In this document: piece after piece, positions 1 through 6,175 of the stretch
Layout: the number at the start of each line of letters is the position of its first letter
How positions within the stretch are numbered: position 1 is the stretch's first letter
From: a virus
DNA length: 21,048 bases
Strand: one strand, 5' to 3'
IMG/VR virus record: IMGVR_UViG_3300032334_000257
Span: 1 to 21,048 of that record
Notes under the pieces: generated by a model
The model's database searches: none
The model's input: only the letters and a program-made list of their open reading frames with translations
What the model was told of the DNA's origin: nothing
Program-made: the position numbers and the translations under genes

Positions 1-269
1 AATCCTTGCCTTCGATACCTGTCATGCACCTCAACTTGCTGCAACTCCCCATTTTCATGGTTCCAAGCAATACGACCTACATCAAGCGAATGAACATATC
101 CCTTTATATGTTTTGTATTGTCTCTATATCCTTGGGGAATTTCATGATCGTAGTAAGGAGCTTTAAGAAGTAAGTGATAGAAAAAACTTCCGGGGTGGTC
201 ATTAAACTTACTATGAGGAGGTCCCCCAGTAAGTTCCCACATTCTATGGGCTGGATCCATGTTAGGCAT
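1..269 (-). CDS. GNAT-family N-acetyltransferase, C-terminus cut by window edge
   Basis: The first 89 codons of a minus-strand gene run off the left edge. The visible end reads as the central strands of a GNAT fold: a strand VGRIAWNHENGELQQVEV followed by HDRYRRQG, which resembles the acetyl-CoA pyrophosphate-binding motif (R/Q-x-x-G-x-G/A) at the start of motif A. GNAT enzymes move an acetyl group from acetyl-CoA to an amine; the substrate cannot be read here. The start is the ATG at 269, which has no obvious Shine-Dalgarno; an ATG three codons later is the alternative. It follows a structured, terminator-like gap, so it may have its own promoter. The family call is by pattern, on a partial protein. 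Confidence 0.6.
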   Translation of the reverse strand, partial: MPNMDPAHRMWELTGGPPHSKFNDHPGSFFYHLLLKAPYYDHEIPQGYRDNTKHIKGYVHSLDVGRIAWNHENGELQQVEVHDRYRRQG

Positions 270-280
270 TACACTAGTAT

Positions 281-309
281 CTAATATATTTATTAAATAA
301 AAAGGGCAA
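281..309 (-). promoter_or_regulatory. Candidate promoter for the GNAT gene
   Basis: On the minus strand TTGCCC (304-309) lies 17 bp before TATTAG (281-286) in very AT-rich DNA just after a terminator-like hairpin. A start about seven bases past the -10 would give a leader of only a few bases before the ATG at 269, which lacks a Shine-Dalgarno, so a near-leaderless mRNA is possible. The boxes are weak matches and AT-rich DNA gives many such hits. Confidence 0.25.
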
Positions 310-370
310 AAAGAACCCACACATGAATACTCGGTGACATAGCGTCTGTGAGTAACAGAGGTGTGGGTCC
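299..370 (-). terminator. Terminator-like hairpin with U-tract after the metallophosphoesterase gene
   Basis: Read on the minus strand, ACCCACAC (361-368) pairs perfectly with GTGTGGGT (315-322). The stem encloses about 38 nt, which holds a second small hairpin (TCTGT/ACAGA, 345-349 with 355-359). The outer stem is followed directly by TTCTTTTTGCCCTTTTT. Stem plus U-tract fits an intrinsic terminator, but the loop is much longer than usual, so a structured RNA or processed 3' end is also possible. Confidence 0.5.
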
Positions 371-380
371 GTTAAGATCA

Positions 381-403
381 GGCCCGCATCCTAAGACCGG
401 GCC
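381..403 (-). other. GC-rich hairpin GGCCCG/CGGGCC in the gap
   Basis: A perfect 6-bp GC stem (381-386 with 398-403) with an 11-nt loop lies between the metallophosphoesterase stop and the larger terminator-like hairpin. It has no U-tract of its own. The two hairpins together make most of the 154-nt gap (270-423) potentially structured. The loop contains ATCCTAA, which resembles an anticodon loop, but the surrounding arms do not form a tRNA. Confidence 0.4.
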
Positions 404-423
404 CAACAATTATTTATACTCTA

Positions 424-1437
424 TCACACTGTAGAGATAAATTCTTGACCTTTATAGAGAGTTTTGCCTTCATCAATATGGACTAGATCCACGTGGAATG
501 AGCCTTCATCCTTGTAGCGAATGACTGCAATACCTTGCTGCCAGTTCTCCCAATAGGTTACTGGCTTGCCATTAGAATCCGTAGAGCCCTTGACGCTAGG
601 TACGTGACCATCGATACGGCATAGGCAGCCTGGGCTGATAGCCATAGCCTTGATACGACCCTCACGGTCAAAGGTAGTCTTTGACTGGATCTCTTGGCGG
701 TGGATATGCCCAAATACTGTAGAGATATGTGGCATCTCGTTGGTGTACTTCATGGCTGTTGAGCCACCCGAGTTTACCTTATCTCCATGAATAGCACGAA
801 GCTTGTCGTTAATCCACCACATACCTGCTGGGTAGGCATCAATGTAATCCACGTTGAAGTCTTCTAGGCGTAGAAGGTACGGCATTGACATTACCGGCCA
901 GGATGTTGGGGTATTAGCACGACGTAGGCCAAAAGCTGACAGAGCGTTAGCCTGTACAAACTTTTGCATACGGCGGTCATGATTACCCTCAAGAATAATG
1001 ATCTTTGCATTAGGGGCAGCAGCCCGTTGTTCAGCGGCAAATAGGCTGCCACGATCAATTGCGTGCTGAGTAGTAAATGCAAAAGCAGCTTCCTGCTCAT
1101 ACTTACCCTGTGCTGGAAGGTCAATGTAATCCCCAAGATTAACTACTTGGTGCACACCACTCTCATGCTGTTCAGCATTAAGAATCTGAAGAGCTACACT
1201 CATGGCAGCTTCATCGTGGAAAGGATCTAGCTCTTCACCTTCAAACTGGCGAAAGCCAATCTGTGGATCAGGCAAGATAACTGCGGTCTTCCAGCCACCT
1301 ACTAGGGCAGGAGTCTTTTTAGGCTTAGCAGGTTGCTTGATTACTGTTGGCTTTGCTTGCTGTACTACTGGCCATTCTGGGCCGTCATACGCCATCTCTT
1401 TACGTAGCTTGGCTAATTCTGAACCTAAGCTTGGCAT
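424..1437 (-). CDS. Calcineurin-like metallophosphoesterase
   Basis: A 337-residue phosphoesterase with the metal-binding motifs of the calcineurin/Mre11 fold in order: LPDPQIG (D57), GDYID (D103), GNHD (residues 151-154), HGD (H217) and GHIH (243-246). The first motif is D-x-Q where the family usually has D-x-H, so one metal ligand differs. Such enzymes hydrolyse phosphomonoesters or diesters; the substrate is not shown, and in a phage replication region a nucleic acid or nucleotide is likely. An in-frame GTG exists at 1443, but ATG 1437 is preferred because AGGAG sits five bases before it. The start overlaps the end of the upstream small gene by 13 bp. The first 45 residues are a Lys/Pro-rich linker. 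It is followed by a terminator-like region, so it probably ends the transcript. Confidence 0.88.
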   Translation of the reverse strand: MPSLGSELAKLRKEMAYDGPEWPVVQQAKPTVIKQPAKPKKTPALVGGWKTAVILPDPQIGFRQFEGEELDPFHDEAAMSVALQILNAEQHESGVHQVVNLGDYIDLPAQGKYEQEAAFAFTTQHAIDRGSLFAAEQRAAAPNAKIIILEGNHDRRMQKFVQANALSAFGLRRANTPTSWPVMSMPYLLRLEDFNVDYIDAYPAGMWWINDKLRAIHGDKVNSGGSTAMKYTNEMPHISTVFGHIHRQEIQSKTTFDREGRIKAMAISPGCLCRIDGHVPSVKGSTDSNGKPVTYWENWQQGIAVIRYKDEGSFHVDLVHIDEGKTLYKGQEFISTV

Positions 1438-1664
1438 GGGCACTCCTGATTACGATGCTTACGGAGTGCTTCTAAGCTAAATGGAGCCCCCACCGATTTT
1501 AAAATATTAAGTAATTGTCTATTAGAAATAGAGTAATCTACTAGTGCTTCAGTAAAACTTGAAGCATCTTCTTCTGAAAGCTCTGTGGCCCATTGGGCTA
1601 CGACACAATGCTTGCGTTCATTTTTCTTACTAGTTCTATACGCTTTAAGTGCGGTTGATAGCAC
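1425..1664 (-). CDS. Small protein with helix-turn-helix-like C-terminus
   Basis: A 79-residue basic protein. The C-terminal half (about residues 46-78) has the pattern S-x3-LL-x2-L-x3-G-x3-S-x3-L-x2-HR followed by CPC. This resembles the 'L-x3-G-x3-S-x3-L-x-RHRRGxCxC' helix-turn-helix tails I recall in many small actinophage DNA-binding proteins. The start is GTG 1664, with GGAGG six bases upstream; there is no in-frame ATG nearby. Its stop codon lies inside the phosphoesterase gene, so the two are probably translationally coupled. A 9-bp UUCG hairpin lies upstream. Function is unknown; a terminase small subunit or a regulator are both possible, and no motif decides between them. Confidence 0.6.
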   Translation of the reverse strand: MLSTALKAYRTSKKNERKHCVVAQWATELSEEDASSFTEALVDYSISNRQLLNILKSVGAPFSLEALRKHRNQECPCQA

Positions 1665-1696
1665 AGCATACCTCCAATTGTTATCCCGATTAGTGT

Positions 1697-1718
1697 AGGT
1701 AGCCCCGAAGGGCTACCT
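1697..1718 (-). other. Perfect 9-bp hairpin with UUCG tetraloop
   Basis: On the minus strand AGGTAGCCC-UUCG-GGGCTACCT forms a perfect stem (1697-1705 with 1710-1718) capped by the very stable C(UUCG)G tetraloop. No U-run follows on this strand (ACACTAATC), so it is not a textbook terminator. It lies in the 86-nt gap between two small genes, 24 nt ahead of the GGAGG of the downstream gene. Likely roles are transcript stability or partial termination. Confidence 0.6.
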
Positions 1719-1750
1719 CACTTTATATTAAATTGTTATTTAGTTATAGC

Positions 1751-2128
1751 TTAAGCATATGACGAGTTCATACCATCGTCAAATGAATCAATGCTTCGGC
1801 TACGAATAGTATTCGGAGGAAGGATCTTTCCACTTGCCTGTGTGAACCCAGCTTCAGGTGCAGTAGGAACCACAGTGTTTGTAAACACGGTGTACTTTGC
1901 GCCTAGACGGTCTGCACCTAGAAGAACGTTTGGTCGAGAAACTGGTGGCGTACCCATAGTTGGATCACCAGCTTGAACGTTACCTCTTGGGCGAACTAAT
2001 TGATTTCCAATGTCAGCAGAAGCATACATGGTATTGGCTACAAAAGACGTACCCATAGGTACTCTAGGTGCTCCAATTTGAGCCATTCCTGCTAACGCTG
2101 CATCAACAGTATCTGATGAATTAGCCAC
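1751..2128 (-). CDS. Hypothetical protein, Gly/Ala/Pro-rich, 125 aa
   Basis: I do not recognise this protein. It is 125 residues long, rich in small residues and proline (for example GDPTMGTPPVSRPNVLLG), with no membrane segment, cysteine or nucleotide-binding motif, and probably little helical structure. That composition would suit a minor virion or scaffold-like component, but this is a guess. Its start is GTG 2128 with GAGG six bases upstream, which together with a clean long frame supports it as a real gene. It stands apart from its neighbours, with a 71-nt gap before it and an 86-nt gap after it, each carrying a hairpin, so it may be expressed separately from the coupled replication genes. 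Confidence 0.6.
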   Translation of the reverse strand: MANSSDTVDAALAGMAQIGAPRVPMGTSFVANTMYASADIGNQLVRPRGNVQAGDPTMGTPPVSRPNVLLGADRLGAKYTVFTNTVVPTAPEAGFTQASGKILPPNTIRSRSIDSFDDGMNSSYA

Positions 2129-2156
2129 TTTTTACCTCATTCTAGAATAGAGAATA

Positions 2157-2175
2157 GTACTGATATATACAGTAC
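2157..2175 (-). other. Small hairpin in the gap after the SpoVS-like gene
   Basis: GTACTG (2157-2162) pairs with CAGTAC (2170-2175) across a 7-nt AT loop. On the minus strand it is followed by TATTCTCTATTC, only weakly U-rich. It could be a weak terminator or a processing site. A 6-bp stem can occur by chance. Confidence 0.3.
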
Positions 2176-2199
2176 GCTTTGAATATTAAATTATCAGGG

Positions 2200-2478
2200 T
2201 TAATTTGCAGTAATTGTAAACACAATTGCTGAAATCTTGCCTTCTCTGGACTCAATATTGGTGAATCCTGGCTTGCAGACCAAGTCTAGCCCTCTAGGTG
2301 CTACGTAGCCTCTAGCAATAGCAATTGCCTTTACAGCCTGATTAACTGCTGAAGCGCCTACCGCTCTGATCTTTACAGTGGGGTTCTCATATAGCGCATA
2401 GGCTATTGCAGAACCTACGGACTGAGCATTTGACCCAGCACTTACCCGTAGATATTTGTCGTCTTCTTGTTCGCTCAC
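2200..2478 (-). CDS. SpoVS-like (stage V sporulation protein S family) protein
   Basis: A 92-residue protein matching the SpoVS family along its whole length: LRVSAGSNAQSVGSAIA at 10-26, AVGASAVNQAVKAIAIARGY at 39-58, VAPRGLDLVCKPGFT at 59-73, and a C-terminal strand region. SpoVS proteins are small Alba-like folds thought to bind nucleic acid; in Bacillus spoVS affects sporulation and septation. In a phage it more likely acts as a nucleic-acid-binding or regulatory protein, possibly taken from a host. The family match rests on the conserved N-Q-A-V-K-A-x-A-I-A-R-G-Y/F-V-A-P block. The start is GTG 2478 with AAGGA nine bases upstream. It lies between the RuvC-like gene and a small unknown gene, with short non-coding gaps on both sides. 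Confidence 0.88.
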   Translation of the reverse strand: MSEQEDDKYLRVSAGSNAQSVGSAIAYALYENPTVKIRAVGASAVNQAVKAIAIARGYVAPRGLDLVCKPGFTNIESREGKISAIVFTITAN

Positions 2479-2532
2479 GATTATTGTTCCTTAGTTTTCG
2501 ATTTATAGAGCGCCCTCAAGAAAACCTTACCA

Positions 2533-3078
2533 TTATTTAGGTGTTAACTTGTCGTAAACTTCTTTTTCGTACTCAAAGTCATGTTGGTTACGAACTATAC
2601 GAGCTAGTCCATAAGAGTCCGCAGCGTTATCATCATTAAACTCTACGTTCCACTTTTTGTACACAGCTAGTAAGATTTGATTCTTTTTAACGCCAGTGCC
2701 TTTACCAGAGATGTACTTCTTTAAGCTTGTAGGAGGGACGACTAGGGGGAAAGCTGCTGTTTGGTTATCAAAGCGATAAGTATCAAACAGAGCTAGCCTA
2801 ATCATTCCTCCGAGTTCGCCTGCCATATTAGCCATTTGGCTTCCAAATGCATAGCCTTCAATAGCAATGGCTTCAACAGTGTACCTATCCAAAAACCCAA
2901 GCAAAAAGGCACGAGCTTTGTGCAAACGCTCAACACCATCTCCTTCAATTTTCTTTACCTCCGTGTAGTGATTTCCACTTTTATCCATAGCAGTAATAGC
3001 AAACCCTGAATACGATTGATCAACACCAACCCATACCGGTCCTTTAAGGTTTGGTATCCCAAAAACTTTAAGACTCAT
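2533..3078 (-). CDS. RuvC-like Holliday junction resolvase
   Basis: An RNase H-fold nuclease of the RuvC type, 181 residues. The acidic residues are in the expected order: VGVDQSYSG (D20) on the first strand, IAIEGYAFG (E74), and DDNAADSYGLA (D150 and D154) on the C-terminal helix. RuvC enzymes cut four-way junctions; phages use them to resolve recombination intermediates and branched DNA before packaging, which fits RecA and two other nucleases nearby. ATG 3078 is preferred over GTG 3087 because GGTGATC, a match to the 16S anti-Shine-Dalgarno, sits just upstream. It overlaps the end of the upstream Cys-motif gene by 11 bp, so translation is likely coupled. RNase H-fold domains are divergent, so the exact substrate is inferred. 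Confidence 0.85.
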   Translation of the reverse strand: MSLKVFGIPNLKGPVWVGVDQSYSGFAITAMDKSGNHYTEVKKIEGDGVERLHKARAFLLGFLDRYTVEAIAIEGYAFGSQMANMAGELGGMIRLALFDTYRFDNQTAAFPLVVPPTSLKKYISGKGTGVKKNQILLAVYKKWNVEFNDDNAADSYGLARIVRNQHDFEYEKEVYDKLTPK

Positions 3079-3376
3079 CCTGATCACCGTCTAATGCTTT
3101 GATTGTTGGGCAAGGATACAGCATACAGCAGTAATCACAAATCTCATAGGACTCAGCATCTTCTTCTCGTGCATGCAACTCACGGACACGCTGGATGGCT
3201 TCAGTCTTTTGCTTGTTAAGTTCCATGTACTGAATAGCAGTTGCGTTCCAGTTTACTTCACCAACTTCAATAGTCCGAATACCGTACAACTCAGCCTCGG
3301 CTTCATACAATCCAGCCTCTTCAGCTTCTCGTATCATCTTGGCTAGTATTTCTTGCCGTGATTCTGTTTCACTCAT
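3068..3376 (-). CDS. Hypothetical protein with H-C-C-C putative zinc tail
   Basis: A 102-residue, Glu-rich, mostly helical protein whose last third carries H68-x11-C80-x2-C83-x5-C89 followed by TIKALDGD. The same arrangement (H-x11-C-x2-C-x5-C, then T-x-KAL-x-GD, with R-x-R-x-LH before it) appears in the 60-residue protein at 6557-6739, so the two are paralogous in this part. Four spaced ligands suggest a small zinc site. The extra N-terminal 40 residues are a charged helix absent from the shorter copy. The start ATG 3376 overlaps the dNMP kinase stop (ATGA), and the gene runs 11 bp into the RuvC-like gene. Its role is unknown; both copies sit directly upstream of a nuclease-encoding segment. 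Confidence 0.72.
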   Translation of the reverse strand: MSETESRQEILAKMIREAEEAGLYEAEAELYGIRTIEVGEVNWNATAIQYMELNKQKTEAIQRVRELHAREEDAESYEICDYCCMLYPCPTIKALDGDQDES

Positions 3377-3903
3377 GCTACTACCAACATCATCTTATCT
3401 ATTAAGTGCTTGAGATTTTCAAGATCACCATCATTCTTAATAGTGAAATCAAATATGTAGTCATCTAGATCTACTTCAGACTTGTGCTTGTTTACTGGGC
3501 CGGTGCCTGGACGCTTTACACGCCAGATTTGACCACCTAAGTCACGAATAGCATCTGCTTCATTCTTGTAACGTACATCGGTAATGATGTAATTCTTAGC
3601 AGGATCTAGCCCCCCTAGAGTCCTATCTACCCAAATGTTTTCCCCAAAAATTTCACGACCAGCTTCTGTACCCATGCGCTGTAAAAGCATACGTAACTCT
3701 GCGCTCATACGCTTAGCTTTTTCCCAACCCATTAGCATTACAAGATCTTTAGCCCGAACACCTACACCAATCATAGGATTTAGAGCCAGTACTGCTTCGC
3801 GCAAAGTATCTGCAAAAGCTGCACGCTCAAATCCATACTCAGCAGCAAGTTTAGCTATTTCATCCTTACCTGACTGTGCGTAGCCTGATACTCCAATAAT
3901 CAT
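3373..3903 (-). CDS. Deoxynucleoside monophosphate kinase
   Basis: A 176-residue P-loop kinase that resembles the phage T4 gp1-type dNMP kinase family. The P-loop is GYAQSGKD (residues 7-14), with GKD in place of GKS/T as is usual in this family. Later landmarks are the LMGWEKAKR...LLQRMGTEAGRE helices, ENIWVDR, and ITDVRYKNEADAIR (Walker-B/lid region). A C-terminal strand FDFTIKNDGDLENL is typical of dNMP and dephospho-CoA type kinases. It would phosphorylate dNMPs to dNDPs in the cytoplasm and so supply phage DNA synthesis. It starts at ATG 3903 through a TAATG overlap with the upstream gene and ends in an ATGA overlap with the next. Confidence 0.88.
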   Translation of the reverse strand: MIIGVSGYAQSGKDEIAKLAAEYGFERAAFADTLREAVLALNPMIGVGVRAKDLVMLMGWEKAKRMSAELRMLLQRMGTEAGREIFGENIWVDRTLGGLDPAKNYIITDVRYKNEADAIRDLGGQIWRVKRPGTGPVNKHKSEVDLDDYIFDFTIKNDGDLENLKHLIDKMMLVVA

Positions 3904-4496
3904 TAATAAACATCCTTGTCATTACTAGGTTTCTTGGAAGGTACTTTCTTTGGAGGTTGTACATTACCTACGTACTTAGTTTTATTTGTATGAGTTACTG
4001 TATAAGGAGCCTGGGAAGGAACTTGGGAAGGAACGCCAAAAGAAGTATTTTTAGAAATGGAGTACGGGTTTTTATTGGGGTCTGGGGTCCATTGAGGCTC
4101 TTTATGTGGAAAGTTAGCGTTAAACTCTAAGCCATAAAAAGCTTCCATAACATCTTGTGGAATATCCCTGATAGCAAGTAAAATTGCATCTAGAGCTTGA
4201 ATAAGCTCTTTAGATACAGCTACTTCACTAAGTATGGAAGAGGCTATACTTTTTACAATTTCTGGTAAGTCTTCCCCTAATGCTTCAGGATCTACATAGT
4301 CCTGTACAACATTAGTTATATTCTTTAGGAAGTCTTCTGACTCAGATAGCTTAATAATTGAATCTTGAAGCTGAGTAGTTTTATCTACCTCGGGATTTAC
4401 TAACTTTATTATTTGACCTAAGCGAGTAAGTGCATTGCTTGTCTTTGGGTAATAAGTTTTTAGAATTCCCCAAGGGTCTTTTTTTATCGGAGACAT
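3903..4496 (-). CDS. Hypothetical protein with Pro/Lys-rich tail
   Basis: Not recognised. The first 125 or so residues are predicted mostly helical (for example LSESEDFLKNITNVVQDYV and ELIQALDAILLAIRDI). The remaining 70 are a low-complexity tail rich in Pro, Ser, Asn, Thr and Lys, with the repeat VPSQVPSQAP and a basic end PPKKVPSKKPSNDKD. A folded helical domain with a flexible basic tail would suit a scaffold or nucleic-acid-associated protein, but nothing proves it. Both ends are TAATG junctions with its neighbours (159-aa unknown upstream, dNMP kinase downstream), which supports it as a genuine gene in the same transcript. It is slightly more AT-rich than the neighbouring enzyme genes. 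Confidence 0.65.
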   Translation of the reverse strand: MSPIKKDPWGILKTYYPKTSNALTRLGQIIKLVNPEVDKTTQLQDSIIKLSESEDFLKNITNVVQDYVDPEALGEDLPEIVKSIASSILSEVAVSKELIQALDAILLAIRDIPQDVMEAFYGLEFNANFPHKEPQWTPDPNKNPYSISKNTSFGVPSQVPSQAPYTVTHTNKTKYVGNVQPPKKVPSKKPSNDKDVY

Positions 4497-4975
4497 TACG
4501 ACACGTACCTCCGTGCACGAGACTTTACTCCGCTGTCTGAAGTACGTCGGGTTAGTTCACGAGATACTAGTGCTGAGTCTCTATCTACATTTTGTACAAG
4601 GGTTTCGATTAACTTGCGGTAAGCGTGCTTTGCTTCTAAGTCTTCGTTAGCAGCAGCTACTCCTGGATCAAGAGCAATGTTAGCTTTTGCAATAGCTACT
4701 CTATCTCCACTACCGCCCTTCCAGTTTGCAATCATTGCCTTGGCTTCTAGAACAGACACAGTGCGACCTGCTTCACGCTCATCGATAGCGGCTACAGCAA
4801 ACTGTGAGGACAGGTAGTCACTCCAGCTAGTTAGGCATACAAATAGCTCCATAAGAGCCTCATCACCTAGATCTGTAATGTCCCTAGGTAGGTTTGGAAT
4901 TTCGTACGCGGGCTTGTTTGGAAAGTAAAATCCGTTTTCTTCAAAGATCTTCATTGCTTGTGTGCTTTGTCCCAT
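4496..4975 (-). CDS. Conserved-looking actinophage protein next to Cas4-like nuclease, function unknown
   Basis: A 159-residue soluble, helical protein. The core has LPRDITDLGDEALMELF, LTSWSDYLSSQFAVAAIDERE, a middle KAxxxA segment, and the C-terminal helix AYRKLIETLVQNVDRDSALVSRELTRR. I recall this layout (L-P-x-D/L-T-x-L-x-D-x-x-L-M-x-L-F ... RD-x-x-VSRELTRR) from actinophage genomes next to Cas4-like exonuclease genes, but I know of no assigned function. Here it follows the Cas4-like gene through a TAATG overlap, so co-translation is likely and a role in recombination or end processing is an inference from context. The C-terminus is strongly basic, which would suit DNA contact. Confidence 0.7.
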   Translation of the reverse strand: MGQSTQAMKIFEENGFYFPNKPAYEIPNLPRDITDLGDEALMELFVCLTSWSDYLSSQFAVAAIDEREAGRTVSVLEAKAMIANWKGGSGDRVAIAKANIALDPGVAAANEDLEAKHAYRKLIETLVQNVDRDSALVSRELTRRTSDSGVKSRARRYVS

Positions 4976-5865
4976 TAGTTATTCTCCCTAAATGATGCGC
5001 AACGTGGGCATCCTTTTACTGGATCAATATTACAGGCAGGAGGTACGTTGTTGTCAACTGCCCATGATACATCCATTGCGTTTTCAAAAATATCGTTTAT
5101 GTATTCTGGGTCGTACATTACTTCAAACTCTTTGTAGTCTTGGTTGGACTTTAGTTCGTAGATAAAGACAATAGACTTTGGCGCAGATTCTATCAAACCC
5201 TCTTGTTCCTGCAAATGACAAAGATGCAAGTACATTTGGCCTTGAAGTATGTGAGTTCTAAATGGTTGACGAATAGACTTCCAAGCAGTCTCTAGATCTC
5301 CATCAGCTTTGATTAACAAGCTTGGTGCTTCAAAGCGTAGGGTTCCTGCACCAATAGACTTAATCTCAATTAGGTAGTCTTCGCCTAGCCCCTTGACCCA
5401 ACCGTCAGAGTGCCCAGCAATCTTGTACTTGTCCGACACTAAGGGAACTTCCAGGTATTCTAAATCACCATGGCAAGAATGATTATCAATAAGGTCTTGG
5501 TATATCCCCCATTCTTTATCATTACAGCCATTGCAATGCCATACGCCATAGAGATTGCCCATGCCTTTGATCCAAGACTGCCACTTGTGATGAATAGTGT
5601 GGCCCTCATCAAAGATGGACTGCAAGCGTAGGGTTGGCTTTTCTGACGTAGGTACGTAGTTACCTTGCAAAGCATGATAAGCATGCAGTGCGCACCACTC
5701 CGGTTTAACTAAATCACTTGGATGCAAAATATCCTGACGCCTTGGTTCAGGCTCCCTAGCTAGTAAATAACGCTCTAGCTGGCCAGTTAGGCGTGTTACA
5801 CGCTTATTAGCTGCGAGGAATGCTTTCAAGTCTTTATTATTAATAGTTTGTGGCTTAGGTGACAT
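4975..5865 (-). CDS. Cas4/RecB-like PD-(D/E)XK exonuclease with Fe-S cysteines
   Basis: A 296-residue nuclease of the Cas4/RecB family. In order: HPSDL...C58-A-L-H, GHTIHHKW (H89), AGHSDGWV (D154), YLIEIKS (E167, K169) and QGQMY (Q208-Y212), which are the PD-(D/E)XK motifs. C58 with C278-x7-C286-x2-C289 is the one-plus-three cysteine arrangement of the Cas4/AddB iron-sulfur cluster. Between H89 and D154 lies an insert WHCNGCNDK...HSCH that could be a small zinc ribbon. The expected role is 5' or 3' end resection for recombination with the nearby RecA; no CRISPR array is present. A longer frame extends upstream, but ATG 5865 is preferred because it follows the WhiB stop by one base and the extension would lie inside whiB. 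Confidence 0.85.
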   Translation of the reverse strand: MSPKPQTINNKDLKAFLAANKRVTRLTGQLERYLLAREPEPRRQDILHPSDLVKPEWCALHAYHALQGNYVPTSEKPTLRLQSIFDEGHTIHHKWQSWIKGMGNLYGVWHCNGCNDKEWGIYQDLIDNHSCHGDLEYLEVPLVSDKYKIAGHSDGWVKGLGEDYLIEIKSIGAGTLRFEAPSLLIKADGDLETAWKSIRQPFRTHILQGQMYLHLCHLQEQEGLIESAPKSIVFIYELKSNQDYKEFEVMYDPEYINDIFENAMDVSWAVDNNVPPACNIDPVKGCPRCASFRENN

Positions 5866-5866
5866 T

Positions 5867-6175
5867 TTATTCCAACCATTCTTCCAAGGATTTATCGGCT
5901 TTTGTATATTTACGTACCATAGCATTTCTTTCACGATGGGACAACCCACCCCAAATTCCGTGCTGTTCGTCTGATTCTATTGCATATATCAGACATTCTT
6001 TCTTAACTGGGCAGGGAGGTAAACCATCCTTACCGTTACACACTGCTTTTGCTCTATCAGCAATGCTTGCGTACTTTTCTTTATCCCTTGGCGGGAAAAA
6101 GATTTCAGTATCTACCCCTCTGCACTTGGCGCTGTATCTCCAGGCCCAGGGGGAATCGTCTTCGTGCATTGACAT
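5867..6175 (-). CDS. WhiB-like iron-sulfur protein, extended cysteine spacing
   Basis: A 102-residue WhiB-family protein. Cluster ligands are C18, C46, C55 and C61, followed by the turn HGIWGG (72-77) and the basic helix SHRERNAMVRK. The middle pair is C-x8-C, with NGKDGLPP between, instead of the canonical C-x2-C; I recall longer spacings in some actinophage WhiBs. WhiB proteins bind a 4Fe-4S cluster and usually act with the principal sigma factor to change transcription, so this is a candidate regulator of host or phage promoters. The start is ATG 6175, with GGAG nine bases upstream. The first 64 bp overlap the end of the nuclease gene in another frame, and that overlap includes the C18 codon. 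It is followed one base later by the Cas4-like gene. Confidence 0.88.
   Translation of the reverse strand: MSMHEDDSPWAWRYSAKCRGVDTEIFFPPRDKEKYASIADRAKAVCNGKDGLPPCPVKKECLIYAIESDEQHGIWGGLSHRERNAMVRKYTKADKSLEEWLE

Noticed and set aside
313-403. tRNA gene in the structured gap
   Set aside because: There is an anticodon-like ATCCTAA, but no T-loop GTTCRA motif, no 5-bp anticodon stem around a 7-nt loop and no D arm.
1676-1686. GGATAACAATT, identical to half of the lac operator
   Set aside because: Only one half-site and no symmetry or lac-type repressor gene; a chance match in an AT-rich leader.
2515-2533. TAATG junction opening a tiny frame after the RuvC-like gene
   Set aside because: The frame stops after five codons and does not connect to another gene.
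5866-5949. Longer N-terminus of the Cas4-like gene
   Set aside because: It lies inside whiB in another frame and has no matching motif; ATG 5865 follows the whiB stop by one base.
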